Assembly (NCBI RefSeq): GCF_035582795.1
Contig: NC_134365.1
Span: forward strand, 127,945,577 to 128,009,576
Length of the DNA: 64,000 nucleotides
Reading direction: 5' to 3'
Source: Mycteria americana
Lineage: Eukaryota; Chordata; Aves; Ciconiiformes; Ciconiidae
Part shown: piece by piece, positions 50,059-62,787 of the stretch
Numbering within the stretch: position 1 is the stretch's first letter
Layout of the letters: the number at the start of each line of letters is the position of its first letter
Program-made: the position numbers and the translations under genes
The notes under the pieces: generated by a model
Databases searched by the model: none
Told to the model about the DNA's origin: nothing
What the model saw: the letters and a program-made list of their open reading frames with translations, nothing else

Positions 50059-53000
50059 GTGAGTGGTGCCGGCCCCTCACGGGGGACGGAGCTGCGTGCG
50101 GCGGGCCGGGTGGGGGGACCTCGTCCGCCTGTGGCGGTCCCTGCCCGCTTCCCCCACCACGGCGGCGCTGGGCGCCATCACCGGCGGCCCAACGGCCGCC
50201 TCCCGGCCCCGGCGTGTGGCCGCGGCCCCTGGTCGCCCCGCTCCGCGCTTCTCGGCCGTCCCCGGCTCCCTCCGGCCTGCGAGAGCGTGTGCCCCGCGGC
50301 GCGGCAGCGGGATGCGGGCCACCGGCTCGGGCCGGGGTCTTCCGGCGTCTGGGGAGAAATACGTACGCTGATGTCAGAGATTAGACGGGGGCAACCTTGC
50401 TGTCGTCACCGGCATGGTACAGTGGTGCAGTGTTAAGGAGACAGTTTTTTTCAGTTAATAAACAAGTTTTGGTCCGTGGTTTGATCTACGATAATTTTTA
50501 AACAATTGCTCTGTGCCCGGACAGCAAAAACCTCATTTATGTTCTGTGGGATTTAATTTTATGGATTGGTAGGATCTAATTTCCAAACTGACGGCTTAGG
50601 TTTCAGTTGTGAAAGTAATGAGACACGAACGACATTTGTGAATTAAATTGTTTGTTTCTTGTATACATTGAGTTAAGAATATATTTTTTTTTTCATGTTA
50701 ATGCTTCTGAAAGAAAAAAGAAATGAACCAGAGAGCTCCACTTTGGCACAAGTGCCAGAGACATCACTGTAAGCATGCTCAAATATGCAGCGTGGCCGGC
50801 TGGCTGGAGATTTAAAACAAAATCATGTTTTCAGATGCCTTTTAGGATGTCTATGGTTGTAGGTGTGTCTACGTAAAATGAGAAGAACTCAACCCTTTCT
50901 TTAAATTTGACCGCACAAAGGCTTGTTTTTAATAAAACAGTGAAACACATCTAGAGAGGTAGTACATACAATTCTATACATGTCTGCTGAACATGGTACA
51001 TAAAATAACATCATTTGCAAATACGGGAAACTTGTACATTAAAGAATCATTTCAAAATGAATATCAAATTTACAGTTTAAGAGAGAACTTTGGGGTTTGG
51101 AGCTGGGGTGCAGAGTATTGATGAGAATGAAACATCTCAGTGTATTTTCAATGAAACAATGTTACTATCAAATTATATATGATTTTACGGAAGCAGTCTA
51201 ATGTTACTGTGTGTATTTGTGCTATCATAGCTTACACATTAACAGAAAGTCTGCAAAGAAAAGGTTTGGTTTTTTCTTTGCTTGTTTTCTTTTCCAAAGA
51301 ATGATTTTATGCTTAAAGCACAAGTTTTGACATTTTAAAATAGGAGGTCTAATTGTGCTTTGCCACATTGTCTGCATGGCTTTTGGCAAATTATTTCACT
51401 TGTGAGATCATTTATTTTCCTGTAGAATTAATATTTGCTGTGTCAAGCCACATGCTTGACCAAAAGGTGAATGAATAGTTAATGTTTTATGTTTTAAAAC
51501 AACAATGCTGACACTCTGGAAAGTAGGAAGAATTGAGAAAACTAGACAGATTACAAGGGTGGAAGAGTTGTCTGGATTTTTTTGGGGAGTGATTTTGTTT
51601 GAGTTTTTTAGATCATGGTCTTATGATCAAAGATGGTTGTGCCAACCCATGTTTTGAAGGCTAAGAGTTTTGATTTTAGGGGGCCATTTTTAGAGCACAT
51701 GTATCTTTTCAGATGGGTGAGGAAGAGTGGTCAGTTTGGAGCCTATCACCTCTTTACTGTGTGTGTGTGTGTGTGTGTGTCTCTAATTCAATTTGGAAGA
51801 CCTGTTTGAATTCAAGTATAAACGTAAGTGAGAACTCTGTCTCGACCTGCTTTCAGGATGAGCTTTTTATTTTACTTTCTGGGGGCAGTTATTCAGAGTT
51901 CTTTTTTCTTTCTTTTACGCACCTAGTAGTTTTTCTTAGAGGGTAGTGATAAAGTACATTAGTGTACTTTAAAATATTGTATTTTTGGTAGGTTGACCTT
52001 GGCTGGATGCCAGGTGCCCACCAAGCCGCTCTGTCACTCCCCCTCCTCAACTGGACAGGGAGAGAAAAATATAATGAAAGGCTCATGGATCGAGATAAGG
52101 ACAGGGAGATCACCCAGCAATTACCATCATGGGCAAAACAGACTCAACTCAAGGAAATTAATTTAATTTATTGCCAATCAAAAGTCAGAGTAGAGTAATG
52201 AGAAATGAAACCAAATCTTTCCCCCACCCCTCCCTTCTTTCTGGGCTCAACTTCACTCCCAATTTCTCTACCTCCTCCCCCCGAGCAGCACAGGGGGACA
52301 GGGAATGGGGGTTGTGGTCAGTTCATCACACGTTGTCTGCCGCTCCTTTCTCCTCACACTCTTCCCCTGCTCCAGCGTGGGGTCCCTCCCACGGGAGACA
52401 GTCCTCCATTAGCTTCTCCAAGTGGGTCCTTCCCATGGGCTGCAGTTCTTCACGAACTGCTCCAGCGTGGGTCCCTTCCATGGGGTGCAGGAACAGGCTG
52501 CTCCAGCGTGAGTCCCCCACGGGGTCACAAGTCCTGCCAACAAACCTGTTCCATCATGGGCTCCTCTCTCCACGGGTCCACAGGTCCTGCCAGGAGCCTG
52601 ATCCAGTGTGGGCTTCCCATGGGGTCCCAACCTCTAGGCACATCCACCTGCTCCGTTGTGGGGTCATCCATGGGCTGCAGGTGGATATCTGCTCCACCAT
52701 GGACCTCCATGGGCTGCAGGGGGACAGCCTGCCTCACCATGGTCTTCACCACAGGCTGCAGGGGAATCTCTGCTCTGGCACCTGGAGCACCTCCTCCCCC
52801 TCCTTCTTCACTGACCTTGGTGTGAACAACCATAGTTGTTTCTCTCAGGTATTCTCACTCCTCTCTGTCCTGGCTGCTGGTGTGCAGCAGTTTTTCCCCC
52901 CCTTCTTAAATATGTTATCACAGAGGCGCTACCACCATTGCTGATGGGCTCAGCTTTGGCCAGCAGCGGGTCCGTCTTGGAGCCGGCTGGCACTGGCTTT

Positions 53001-56000
53001 ATCAGACATAGAGGAAGCTTCTAGCAGCTTCTCACAGAAGCCACCCCTGTAGCCCACCCCGCTACCAACACCTTGCCATACAAACCCAATACAGTATCCT
53101 CAGAACACAATGTACCAGCAACAATACGTATTCTATTGGGAAATCCATGGAGACTAAGAAGAATCAGAAGGACTAAAATGTGAACCTGGAAATGAAGTAG
53201 TCTTGGTGAAACAGAATAGAAGAAAATGCTTCAGCCATCTTTTAAAAAAAGAGAAAGATGGGAAACTAAAACGTGCTATCGAATTAATAGGAAATGACTA
53301 TTTCAAAATGTATGAGGCAAAATTTGTTTTCACTAAAGTTGACATTGTCTTTTTGTGTTTTAGAATCAGGTGCTGTTTTCACATTTGGAAAAAGCAAATT
53401 TGCAGAAGATATTCCTAGCAAGTTTTGGTTCAAAAATGACAAGCCTGTACATATATCATGTGGAGATGAACATACCGCTATTGTTACAGGTCAGTATTGG
53501 AAATGGAGTATATGATAAAAGGTTATATATTTGGACAGCTTGGAAAGTTATGATTCTCATTTGAATCCTGAGATAATATATCAAATGGGGTTGTGGAGAG
53601 GAGAGGGTGCTCTTCTGTGGGGGCTATTGGATGCCTTTGAAGTTAGTGTGAGGTCACTGAAGGTTTTCACAAGACATGCCCAAGAACTGTCATGAATGAA
53701 CTGATAATAACTGAATGCATCACACTGGATTTAAAGTAAGCATGACTTTGTTCAGCTTGAATGTTTCCTGTGAATCTGATAGTATTTAGTAGGCAATCTT
53801 AAATGTAGAGGTTTCTATTGTGGAAGTAAACTATCTGTTGAACACAGTCAACAAGTTCACTAGGAATCTGCCTGAAAAAAATGGATAAAATTGTATCTCT
53901 GAAATTTAGATTTGAATTACTGCTAACTGTCAACTGAAAATAACCCTCAAAAGAGCAACTCAATAAACTTCAGAAAATCCTACTAAAATCAGAATTAAAT
54001 TGCAAAAGCATTCAAAGAAGCTCAGATGCAATAAAGTGAGCAGTATTTATGTTCATTCTCATTTCTTTGAAATGATGGAAGCAATACTCATTGAAGAACA
54101 TGTTCAATTTATTTTCGGTGGAAGGGACTACTCTTTTGTTGTTAAGCATTTGTCGATTGTATTGACAATCAACTGCTGATAGATAATAAGACTTTGTTGT
54201 TATGAAATTTATATGCATATTTTCAGGAGTTTTTTTTAATTGGAATGTATTTATTCCTCATCAATGCCCAATTGGTCATTGCTCATTAAATAATTTCTTG
54301 AGGGTTTCTTGCTATGTCCCCAAGCAAACTTGAAGATGCTGGATTTTTAGAATGAACAATTCCAGGCATGCGAAATGAAGAGTATAGATTTCATGGACTG
54401 CAGAACATCTTGAATTGAAATTATACAATGAATTTTTCAAGCCTAACTTCACAGAAGATGAATTATCCATGAATAGTTTGTGTTTTGAACAAAACTTGAC
54501 ACTTTTTCTTGGACTGAACCAGTTCTATTAAATTGCCTGTTGCATAAAATTAATCAGAATGTGGGGGCACTGTGAAATTTTCCTTTTGAAAATTTTTTTT
54601 TTATATATCCTTTCGTATGCCCACACCCAGTTTGAAATAACACCAGTATAATTCTCAGTTTAGGCTAGTCAGTTTAAATTGCCTCCTTGAGTTCCCCCAG
54701 CATATGCCTGTGTCAGCACTGTTACCCTAGTCAGCAACAATCCCCTAATTCTCATGTCACTGTAATAGTGGCCACTTAGATAAAGCTTTTGAAGAAGTCA
54801 ACTTGCATAGGTTTGCATGCAGCACCGTTTCTCTTCTATCTCCCCTTCTCCCTGTTATTTTAATATATACAGCATGATTCAAAAATGTCTCTGTAGCTGA
54901 CTTTTGCTGTTGTAGTGTGCAGATGCATCACCAGGGAAACTTCTAGATAATCAGATCTTTATTTTCTCAAAGCTTTTGAAGAGAAGGAGCTGTAGAAGCA
55001 TGCGTACAAAATTTCTTGGGTACCAAAAGGTTTTTTTGGGACATTGTAAAGTAGAGGCAAAAGTGAGGGTAAAATACTGATCAACAACGAGCAAAGGTAG
55101 AGAAACCACAAGAGTTGTACAAAAAAGTGAAGAAGGGAAACAGAAAATCTTTGTCCCTCATTTGTTCTTCACACCTGTGCATGCCCGCGTGCACCGCACA
55201 TTTCTGCTGTTAGATGGAGTTGGATGATACAGTGGAATTACAGCCCTTGGTGAATGACATTGAGCTGCAGTACCACCTGGAATAAAAGCTCCAGAAGTGC
55301 ATGCCGATAATGAATTTACTGAGAAGGGTACAGACCTTGTGGGAAACCAGGAGCTTCCTGAAATCCAGCTGAACCTGACCTGGAAGAGATAAAAGACAAA
55401 CATCACTGAGGAAGGAAAAGTATCTTAAGCAGGTGTGTGTTAATGCATGCTTCATTTTATTTTCAGTCTTTATTTACAGGTCACAGATTTCCCCCCTCCT
55501 TTTTTTCCCACCCCCTGGAAGAGGTAGTGGGACCTATGTATGTAGAGGACAGTGGGAATATGAGGTAGATTAAAATCTGATAGAAATATATCAGTTTTAC
55601 TGATCTCAACAATCATAAGAAAAACAATCACCCGAACTGATAGAAAACATTCCTTAAAGCTGATTTTGGGCAGGAGAGACAGCTACATCTAGCACTGAAT
55701 CTTAACTGAATGCAAATGAAGAAAACGTACAGGAACTAATATTTAGCATTCAAACAAAATATTCAGAAATTTTCAAATAATTCTTTAATCTAACCCAGCA
55801 TCAATATTCCCATATGACTTTAGGAGGAAAAGTGTAAAGTAAGTATAAAACACGCTGTTCTTTGGCTTTCTAGGTCAGGAGTTAGAGTCCAAAATTTTAT
55901 TTACATACTGTGGCTGTATGTTGGAATAGAAAGGACCAGTGATAGTTACTTGCTGACTTTGAGTTGGCTTGCCGAGCTAGTTGGAGAAACATTTCCTCCT

Positions 56001-59000
56001 TCAGTTTTGGAGTTTGGGATTGAAATTTGTGTTTCTTTATCATTTGCTCTCTACCTTTCGCACAATCTTCGTTAAAATGTTCAAGCAGGAATTCTTTTAA
56101 GCAGTTGTTTTCTTTAGGTCTTTAATGCAGTCATGAGCAGTATATCTTCCAGCATCACTTGTAATATGTTTGATAAAGTTTCTTGCCCCATTTCTGTATT
56201 TTTTGGTCCAAGAATACTGACAGTCCACTCCCTGCATCTTTTATAACTGCAGGCTTTGGAAAGCAATTTATTCATCCTGTTGGGAGCTGGTGTGAAATAA
56301 GTGACATTACGCATATTTTTAAGAATCTCCTCCCAATACCTTTCTATTAATTTTCTTTTCTACAAAACTCTTAAAGTTAACAGCCGTCTTATTGTTTATT
56401 TGTCTTGATTAGAGTATCCTAGGCAGCTTGCCCACATTTGATCAAAGAGACTGATCCTGTTCACAAGGGGGAAAATGGTGATGACGGAAGACATTTTCTG
56501 AACTCAGCTCTGGAGAGAATTGAAGCCCCCCATGCAAGAGGGTAGAAGGAAAGAAAGAAGTTATCAAGTGTAAAAGTAGGAGTGAAAAGAGGTGCATATG
56601 GAACCACAACAAGATAGTATGCTCATAATTTCAATTTTTATAAGGCATTAAATGTTCAACAATTTACACCAAAGAGACCTTGGAATCTCTCCAGGTCTTT
56701 GGACACCAGATTCCTGCTATTCTTTCTGCCTACCAGCAGGCCATCAGAACATGGCACAGTATCTTTTACATCAGCTGCAAGGGGAAAATGAGAAAGATTA
56801 GTACATGTTTGTGTTCATCTTTGATATGTGTAGGAGCAGGCAACATACTGCGCTGGTTTTGTTTGTGTGATGCTAAATGTCCTAAGCATGACTGTTCTTA
56901 TTGCTCAATAAAGCTTTTATTTTGACAATACCGTGTGACTTGCCTAACAAAACTGATGTCATTCCCATTTTCATGAGATGTATTTGAATTGTATATGAAT
57001 TTGAAGTGAACGGTTAACATAGTTTATTCACAAAATAGCACAAATAAATACAAAAAATCATGGTGCCTGGTATATAATACTCCATTCAAAATATTACCTT
57101 TTAAGTTTTCTTCAGATATAGCTTCTCAATAGAATCTTGTAATAAATGCTCGAAGTCTGAACATTGTCTCCCCATTTTATTTCCCTCCCACACCAATATA
57201 ATTTAGAAAGCAAGAGGGGGAATATGTAAAACGTACCTTTAAATATAGGTGAGGGGAATACTTAGCTGCCTGCTGTTATCATGAAGTGTGTTGAGGATTT
57301 CAGCTGGTATTTCCCAGCTGCTGAATGAATGCCTTTAGTAGCACTTCATGAACTGGGGGAGCACATTCCCAGGAATGACAGCTGGGGTAGCAGCTACTCA
57401 TATGAGAACAGTACTGTTAGGAGACACTCTCTTCCTGAAACGTCTCACAAAATCCTCTGTTGCTAAAGATGTAAGCATCTTGTGGCTTCCCTAATAGCCC
57501 TGAATTAATGTTGGTGAAACATCTGCTGGTGATAAGCCAATGCACACATACTTTGAAGAAATACTCCAGTCTTGCATGAGGATGAAGGTAGAGACTGGTG
57601 TTGGAAGTATGTTTTCATCACCAAAACAGTCCTCGTAGTCCCTTTATATCCTGTTGTTTCCCTTCTGCTGCCCAGAGTCATAATCTTACTCTGCCGGACC
57701 TGTCTTCTGCCAGCCATTCCAGATGGGAGGTGGCCATAATCTCTGTCTGTCAGCACCAAAGTGGAAGCAAAAAGACAAGAGCAATCTGAATTTGCAAAGT
57801 TTTGAAATATCATCCTTGCCTATTTGTTTGCTGTTGAATTAGTTCTCACTTCAGTGCATCTGTGGTGATGACTGGAGAGATCTCAGTATGCAATTATGAA
57901 AATAGGGCTTTTTGCATGCAAAATTCTGTCATGTTTCCTGGCCAGCTTAGATTGCATCATGCCTGTTCCAAAACCTGATTTGCTGTACAGACCCAGAAAC
58001 GTTGCTTCATTACAGGCATTTGTTTAGGTTCCTCTGTAGTGCCCGTTAGTTTTCATTCGCTGTCTGAATTACCTGCTTCGCAGTTTACTCCTTTTCTGTT
58101 ACACTGCTAAGTGTTGGAAGCCTGAAATTATAAAAGGCTGTTACTCAGTTGCAAAAGAATGTAAAAAAATTCCTCTCATCTATTAAGCTCCTTGACTTAC
58201 AAAGCAATGCCTGAGAATTTAAAGACTGGTATAAGAAACAGCAGATTATAGGATGAAAAGCATGACCTGTTGGAATTTTGAATGGATAAAAGAGAATGTG
58301 CTTAAATTGAATTACGGCAGCTTGGCATCATATTCCCACTGGAGTACTACTGTCTTATAAAGGCAGTTAAAAAGTATAAACCAAGGATACAAGGAAGCAT
58401 ATACCAATATAGGATGCCATATGCTAATAAAAATTCTTTCTGTTAAGGTGCATTTCGCTCTCAGTGACAGACAGCTCTGCATGTGTTTTGAAGTGATTGT
58501 GTTACCAAAATTGGGATGATGATATAAATGCTATTAGTAAAACACCATGAGCATAGACTTCACCTCAGACTTTCTTCCCTTCCAGCTTTCTTGGGAAGAC
58601 ATAATATTGACACTTAGCCCCACATTCCAAAAATTGTCAAATCTAACAATTTGATTGGGACTTTAGATACTAGTTATTGTTAGTTGTTGGTAGTTTGTTT
58701 TGTTGGGTTTTTTTTAACTATGTAGTTATATATAAGAAAATAAATGGATTTTTTTTTTAACAGAGAAAGTATTTTTGTTACGTTTTAAACGTTTCAATAT
58801 CGTATTTCCAAGTCTCTGTAAATCACATTCAGAACCTTCACTGGGAACCTACACTACTGAAATACAAACAGCCATAATATTTTGGCATTATTATGTGGAA
58901 TTGCTGTTATGTGTTGCATCATGTGATAATTGTTGACGGCTAGGGTGACAAAGTTTATTTACGTGACAGCCTTGTGATGGAGTCTAACTCACAAAGCTTT

Positions 59001-62000
59001 GCTGACCTTTATCAGAAGTAAACAAGCTTCTTTTAACAGTTGTAAAAGGTGGGGTTTTTTTGACAAATCAGTTTCTATAGTTTTGCAAAGATTTCTGTTG
59101 GAACAAGGGTTTTATCTTTGGGTGTGAACTTCACAGCTTTACAAAAGGTGATAGTTTAAAAAATGAAATCAAATGAAATGAATTGATTTTAAGGTATTGT
59201 CACTAGTCAGTTTTGGCTGCCCAATTTGCATGCCTGATGACAAAAGTTTCATCTGTTCATATACCATCCTCTTAAAAAAACACTGGTTATTCAGAATTAC
59301 AACAGTTCATTGTTTGTAATGGTCAAACCTGCAAGTTCAATGACATGTCATACCAGTTTCTGAAATACAATTCTAGCATTGCTCCTGCTGAAGATTTGTA
59401 ATCTAGTGTTTGCATTTAGGTTTACAAAACTCCCTGACTGCATGGTGGTTTTATGCATTCCTTGTTTATATGCAGAGTAACAAATTAATACAATTTGTGA
59501 ACACATTTGAAAATTTATCAGAAACTATGTTCTGTAGAAGTACAAATTTGTAAATAATTTTAAGAGAAGGCATTTAGCAGTAAAAGAAATAGCTCCCCCC
59601 AAACAATAAAATAAGCTGAATATTACAAAATTATATTTGTATTAATTATATAGCTGCATTATTCATTCCTGTCTTTGGGGTAAAAGATGTGGGTGCTCAG
59701 TTAAACATGCTGTTATTTTATAAGTGGGCCTATAGATACTGTAGTTTCTGAACTGCAGGGTCTGTCCAAGAGTACAACATTTTATGTTCTGAAGAGCACT
59801 TTATCTGTGCTGTAATTAAAGGAGAGGATGTTTGTTCTGCTTTTTGTCCCTTCTTCTGGCTGGGGATTTCCTACTGAAACAATGCAATGGCTACTTTTGT
59901 ACTGAAAAATCACAAGGACATTAATTATTGTTTACACTTAAGTATTGATTGCCTAATCTTAAACCTTACATTAAAAAGAAAATAATAAGTAGCATAGTGT
60001 GTGAATGACCATCTTGTCTTGTATGAGGTATTCAAACACTTGTATGGATTCTGACTGTGCATTTTTTTTCAGGGAATGGTAAACTATACATGTTTGGCAG
60101 TAACAACTGGGGCCAATTAGGACTAGGATCAAAGAACACTGTGAGCAAACCAACGTGTGTTAAAGGTTTGTTTAATTTTTCTTTTTTTGTCTTTTTGAAA
60201 GGAGACCCTTGTGAAAAGGTACTTTATAAGATGCAGTTCCAAAATAACTGATTCTGCATTCTTTATTTCTCATGTGTAGCATATTACTGCACAAGCTCAT
60301 AAAGGTAGCTTAAAAGGATCCCTGATTGATTTTCCATCAGTTCAAGATTCTGGGTCCTTTTGCGTCTGAAGACTACTTTAGATACATAGAATCCTGTCTT
60401 TTTTGAGGACTCTCATTTTATGTAATATTTGCCTTTTCTGACAAACCACATCTTCATTGTGACTGCAAAGACATTAATCAGATGCTCCATCTCTGCAGTG
60501 TTGTCTATGCATTAGAAATCAGAGTTCCAACAGCATTGTGTAACCTTCGTATCACTTTTGTCTTAGCACCTTTATAAATGAAAAAATCTATCAGGAACTC
60601 TCTACAAGTATTGCTACATTTTTAGCAAGTATAAGAAGTGCCCGAGGGGGCATAAATGTTAATATATTTGTATGAAGCAGTAAAATAAATGCCTATATTC
60701 TTTCATGTGTTGTAAAATGTTTTCATTGCACTGTTATCTTCTGGATCTTTCCTAGCCAGTTTTATCTTGTCAAACAAAACTAAGTCAATACTTTTTCCCC
60801 TCTCCCCTTACTTAGATCTATCCCATTAACACATTTCTTTTCACCATTAAATGTTTATCCTCATCCTTTCTGCCAGCAGATCGATCTGTTATCTTATTGT
60901 TAAAAACAAATGATCCTGCTTGTTCAAACTCTTTTCTTCCTGATTTAATTTATTCTACTGTCCTTTATCTGCTCCTCTCTCTATTTCACTTCAGAGGGAG
61001 AATGCAGCTCCTCTCAGGTTCACATCTTCTGTCAGCCATGTGAGAGATTGATTCTTACCTTGGCTTAAATGGATTGGGTGTCAAGTTTTGTTTTTACTGT
61101 CAAATTGCAATGAAGAATAAAAAGCGAAGAGAAGATGACAGCAATTCAAACCAGACCTGGCATCCATTGAAAAAAGTCACAAGGGGGGTATCTTTCTTCT
61201 CTTGGCAGTAGGCAGCAGGAGAAAGTCCTGGAGCTTTTCTCACGAGCTTTCAGTCATCACTTGGCATTGGGAATGGGGTTGCAAGGACACATTTCAGTTT
61301 CTGCTTGGAGCCAAATGGTTGTGGCTGCATGTTTTTTGAGAAAATTATCTTCTGGGACTTGACTAGAAACTAATGAAACTGGTTATGAAAAATTGCCAGC
61401 AATGTTGTAAATATAGCATGGCTTATCAAATACAATTGATTATCCTAAGTGGGAGGAAGGTTAGGGAGCACAGGCTTCTGAAGAGCTGACTAAGACCATC
61501 TCTGAAGTCAGAGGCAGAGTTTTGGGACATAAAGCAGCAGGAAGAAGCCAACATTGGAAGTGTTATGGTTCCAGCTTGGTGGCAGTGGTAGGTGTTGCAT
61601 AGGATAGGCAGGAACCTGATTTGGACAATTTATGTTTGTGTCTGTGTGATAGACCAGAGACAGTTCATGCTTAGGTAGACAGATTTATTCGGTGACTTGG
61701 TGGAATGTACAAGGGATTTTAATCTGAATGTTATGGAGCTGATGAAAGTAGATTTGGAAGGACTGAAAAAGGGTTTGTGAAAGGGATGATGGTTGTTGGC
61801 TTTGTCTTGGACTAGGGCAGTGGAAAAGCAATTAAAGATATATTAGGTAAAAATAGTGCCGTTTTAAGAGCGTTGTATAGGGCACATGGACATGGCTGAG
61901 AGAAGATAAATTGTTGGCAATGATCAGTAATTGGAGAGAGGATGTAAAAGTCAGTGAGATTTTTTTCCTCTGTTTCTGAAATGGAGTGCACTTGCCATGG

Positions 62001-62787
62001 GAGAAAAGGCACCTCTGTATTCTCTCTTTCCCACCAAAATAACTCTTGACTCCTCTCGCATACGTTCCCAGTCTTTCACAGTGACCAGACTGCAGAGAAG
62101 TACATGCAATGGGTGGGTGGTAATTGAGCTGCAATTGAGACAGGATGGTATATGCAAAAATTCTAGGCACTAGTCCAGATAGGGCTGTCCTTAGCAATTG
62201 AGTTTAGTGATCAATAAGAGGGCAGTGCAGAGTAAAAGTCTAGCAAAAAAGGTAGCTGTGCATGACGAAGGAAGATAGAGATGATAAGACAAAAGATATG
62301 AAGGTGTGATTTTAAAGATCTAAGATAGTGGGAAAAGCGTAAGAGGGAGTTAAGAATAGTACTGTTAATGAAAACTGAAGACAGCTTCAAGCATGCATTT
62401 TGTCCTGCAACTTGATATATTCTTTGAGGCATATCCCATAAATGGTAAATTCTGGGGAATGTGGCATTGGGATGAAGTAGCCATCATCAAGTTAACCTGA
62501 GTGTCAGCTATAAGTTTTTAAGGTCTATATCTGTTTTCTTGTCTTGGGGGAATCCTGATTTAATAAGTCATGTGCTAGATTCTTGGGCAATGAATCTTGT
62601 AATCATTCTGTTGGTAAAAATATGAAAAAAATCAGAGCTCCCTCTAGAGCATAGAACATTTTGTTGTTGAACCAGCTATTAGCTTGTTTGTAACTTTTCC
62701 CCCCCCTTTGGCTTTAATTCATAGCTTTAAAACCAGAAAAAACAAAACTTGCTGTTTGTGGAAGAAACCACACTTTAGTTTACACAG
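50019..62787 (+). CDS. RPGR: X-linked retinitis pigmentosa GTPase regulator, exons 1-4 (5' part, cut by window end)
   Basis: RPGR is a ciliary protein of the photoreceptor connecting cilium and centrosome, built on an N-terminal RCC1-like seven-bladed propeller. Exons visible: 50019-50058, 53364-53489, 60073-60165, 62725-62787 (322 coding nt, 107 codons plus one base). Exons 2, 3 and 4 are 126, 93 and 63 nt, equal to the human lengths as I remember them. Residues match closely: [53 protein letters not shown]. These are the first RCC1 blades. Exon 5 (the next blade) is not found before 64000. The start chosen is the ATG with G at -3 and G at +4; an in-frame ATG 12 codons upstream at 49983 is a weaker alternative. 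An RCC1-family paralogue is possible but fits far less well than RPGR. Confidence 0.96.
51758..51780 (+). repeat. TG dinucleotide microsatellite
   Basis: A 23-nt perfect TG run in RPGR intron 1, about 200 bp before the LTR. Confidence 0.95.
51951..51970. repeat. Inverted repeat beside the LTR
   Basis: AAAGTACA and TGTACTTT separated by 4 nt, ending 13 bp from the inferred LTR edge. Confidence 0.85.
51984..53093 (-). mobile_element. Solo LTR of an avian endogenous retrovirus, antisense in RPGR intron 1
   Basis: About 1.1 kb. On the minus strand it begins TGTATTGGGTTTGTATGGC at 53093, has a TATA-like CATATTTAAG (52904-52913) and an AATAAA (52167-52172), and ends GGTCAACCTACCAAA at 51984. Five-base flanks GTATT and GTATC look like a target-site duplication with one change, which fits an ERVL-type insertion. 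It has no gag, pol or env, so it is a recombined solo LTR. The layout is that of a common avian LTR family. Open frames inside it (e.g. 52171-52944) are not genes. Confidence 0.85.
52371..52780 (-). repeat. Imperfect tandem array inside the LTR
   Basis: Roughly ten degenerate units of 40-55 bp, each with a CTGCTCCAGCGTGGG-like phrase and a CATGGGCTGCAG-like phrase on the plus strand. They occupy the segment between the TATA-like box and the AATAAA of the LTR. Confidence 0.8.
53364..53489 (+). CDS. RPGR: RPGR exon 2
   Basis: 126 nt, phase 1 at both ends. It encodes [20 protein letters not shown] and then [20 protein letters not shown] through VTG. The acceptor is GTGTTTTAG and the donor [14 protein letters not shown] is a classic RCC1 repeat phrase. 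Confidence 0.97.
53490..60072 (+). other. RPGR: RPGR intron 2
   Basis: 6.6 kb, AT-rich. No classified repeat seen. A segment at 55210-55390 has coding-like frames of unknown meaning, and 56680-56930 has an open frame followed by AATAAAG. Neither could be assigned to a gene. Confidence 0.9.
60073..60165 (+). CDS. RPGR: RPGR exon 3
   Basis: 93 nt, phase 1 at both ends. It encodes [20 protein letters not shown] followed by [21 protein letters not shown] is the RCC1 signature. The acceptor is a long T tract ending CAG; the donor is GTTTGT. Confidence 0.97.
60166..62724 (+). other. RPGR: RPGR intron 3
   Basis: 2.6 kb. No repeat or exon recognised. Several short minus-strand open frames (61812-62432) look like chance. 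Confidence 0.9.
62725..62787 (+). CDS. RPGR: RPGR exon 4
   Basis: 63 nt, phase 1 at both ends. It encodes [20 protein letters not shown] plus T. The acceptor is TTCATAG and the donor GTATGT. CGRNHTL is the RCC1 repeat phrase of the next blade. Confidence 0.96.

Larger units (their letters stand above)
49660..50370 (+). promoter_or_regulatory. RPGR: CpG island promoter of RPGR
   Basis: The only strongly CpG-dense, GC-rich block in the window, flanked by AT-rich DNA. It spans RPGR exon 1 and the start of intron 1. Within it are a GC box GGGGCGGG (49777-49784), a YY1-like AAGATGGCGG (49769-49778), an ETS-like ACTTCCGG (49956-49963) and a CTCF-like site. There is no TATA box. Initiation probably lies between about 49760 and 49980. 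The large open frames on both strands here are an effect of GC content. Confidence 0.85.
50059..53363 (+). other. RPGR: RPGR intron 1
   Basis: 3.3 kb. The first 300 bp are CpG island. Then AT-rich DNA, a TG microsatellite (51758-51780) and a solo LTR in antisense orientation (about 51984-53093), which ends about 270 bp before exon 2. Confidence 0.93.

Noticed and set aside
49680-50384. 234-codon frame through the CpG island
   Set aside because: It is open because of GC content. Only its 50019-50058 part is used, as RPGR exon 1, and the rest is promoter, 5' leader or intron 1.
52171-52944. 257-codon plus-strand frame, the longest in the window
   Set aside because: It lies wholly inside the antisense solo LTR and across its tandem units; it is a product of repeat composition, not a gene.
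56680-56940. Open frame followed by AATAAAG as a small terminal exon or retrocopy
   Set aside because: No protein family recognised, no poly(A) remnant and no target duplication; AATAAA is frequent in AT-rich introns.
60057-60251. Plus frame around RPGR exon 3 treated as a separate small gene
   Set aside because: Its [16 protein letters not shown] part is RPGR exon 3; the remainder reads through the donor into intron 3.
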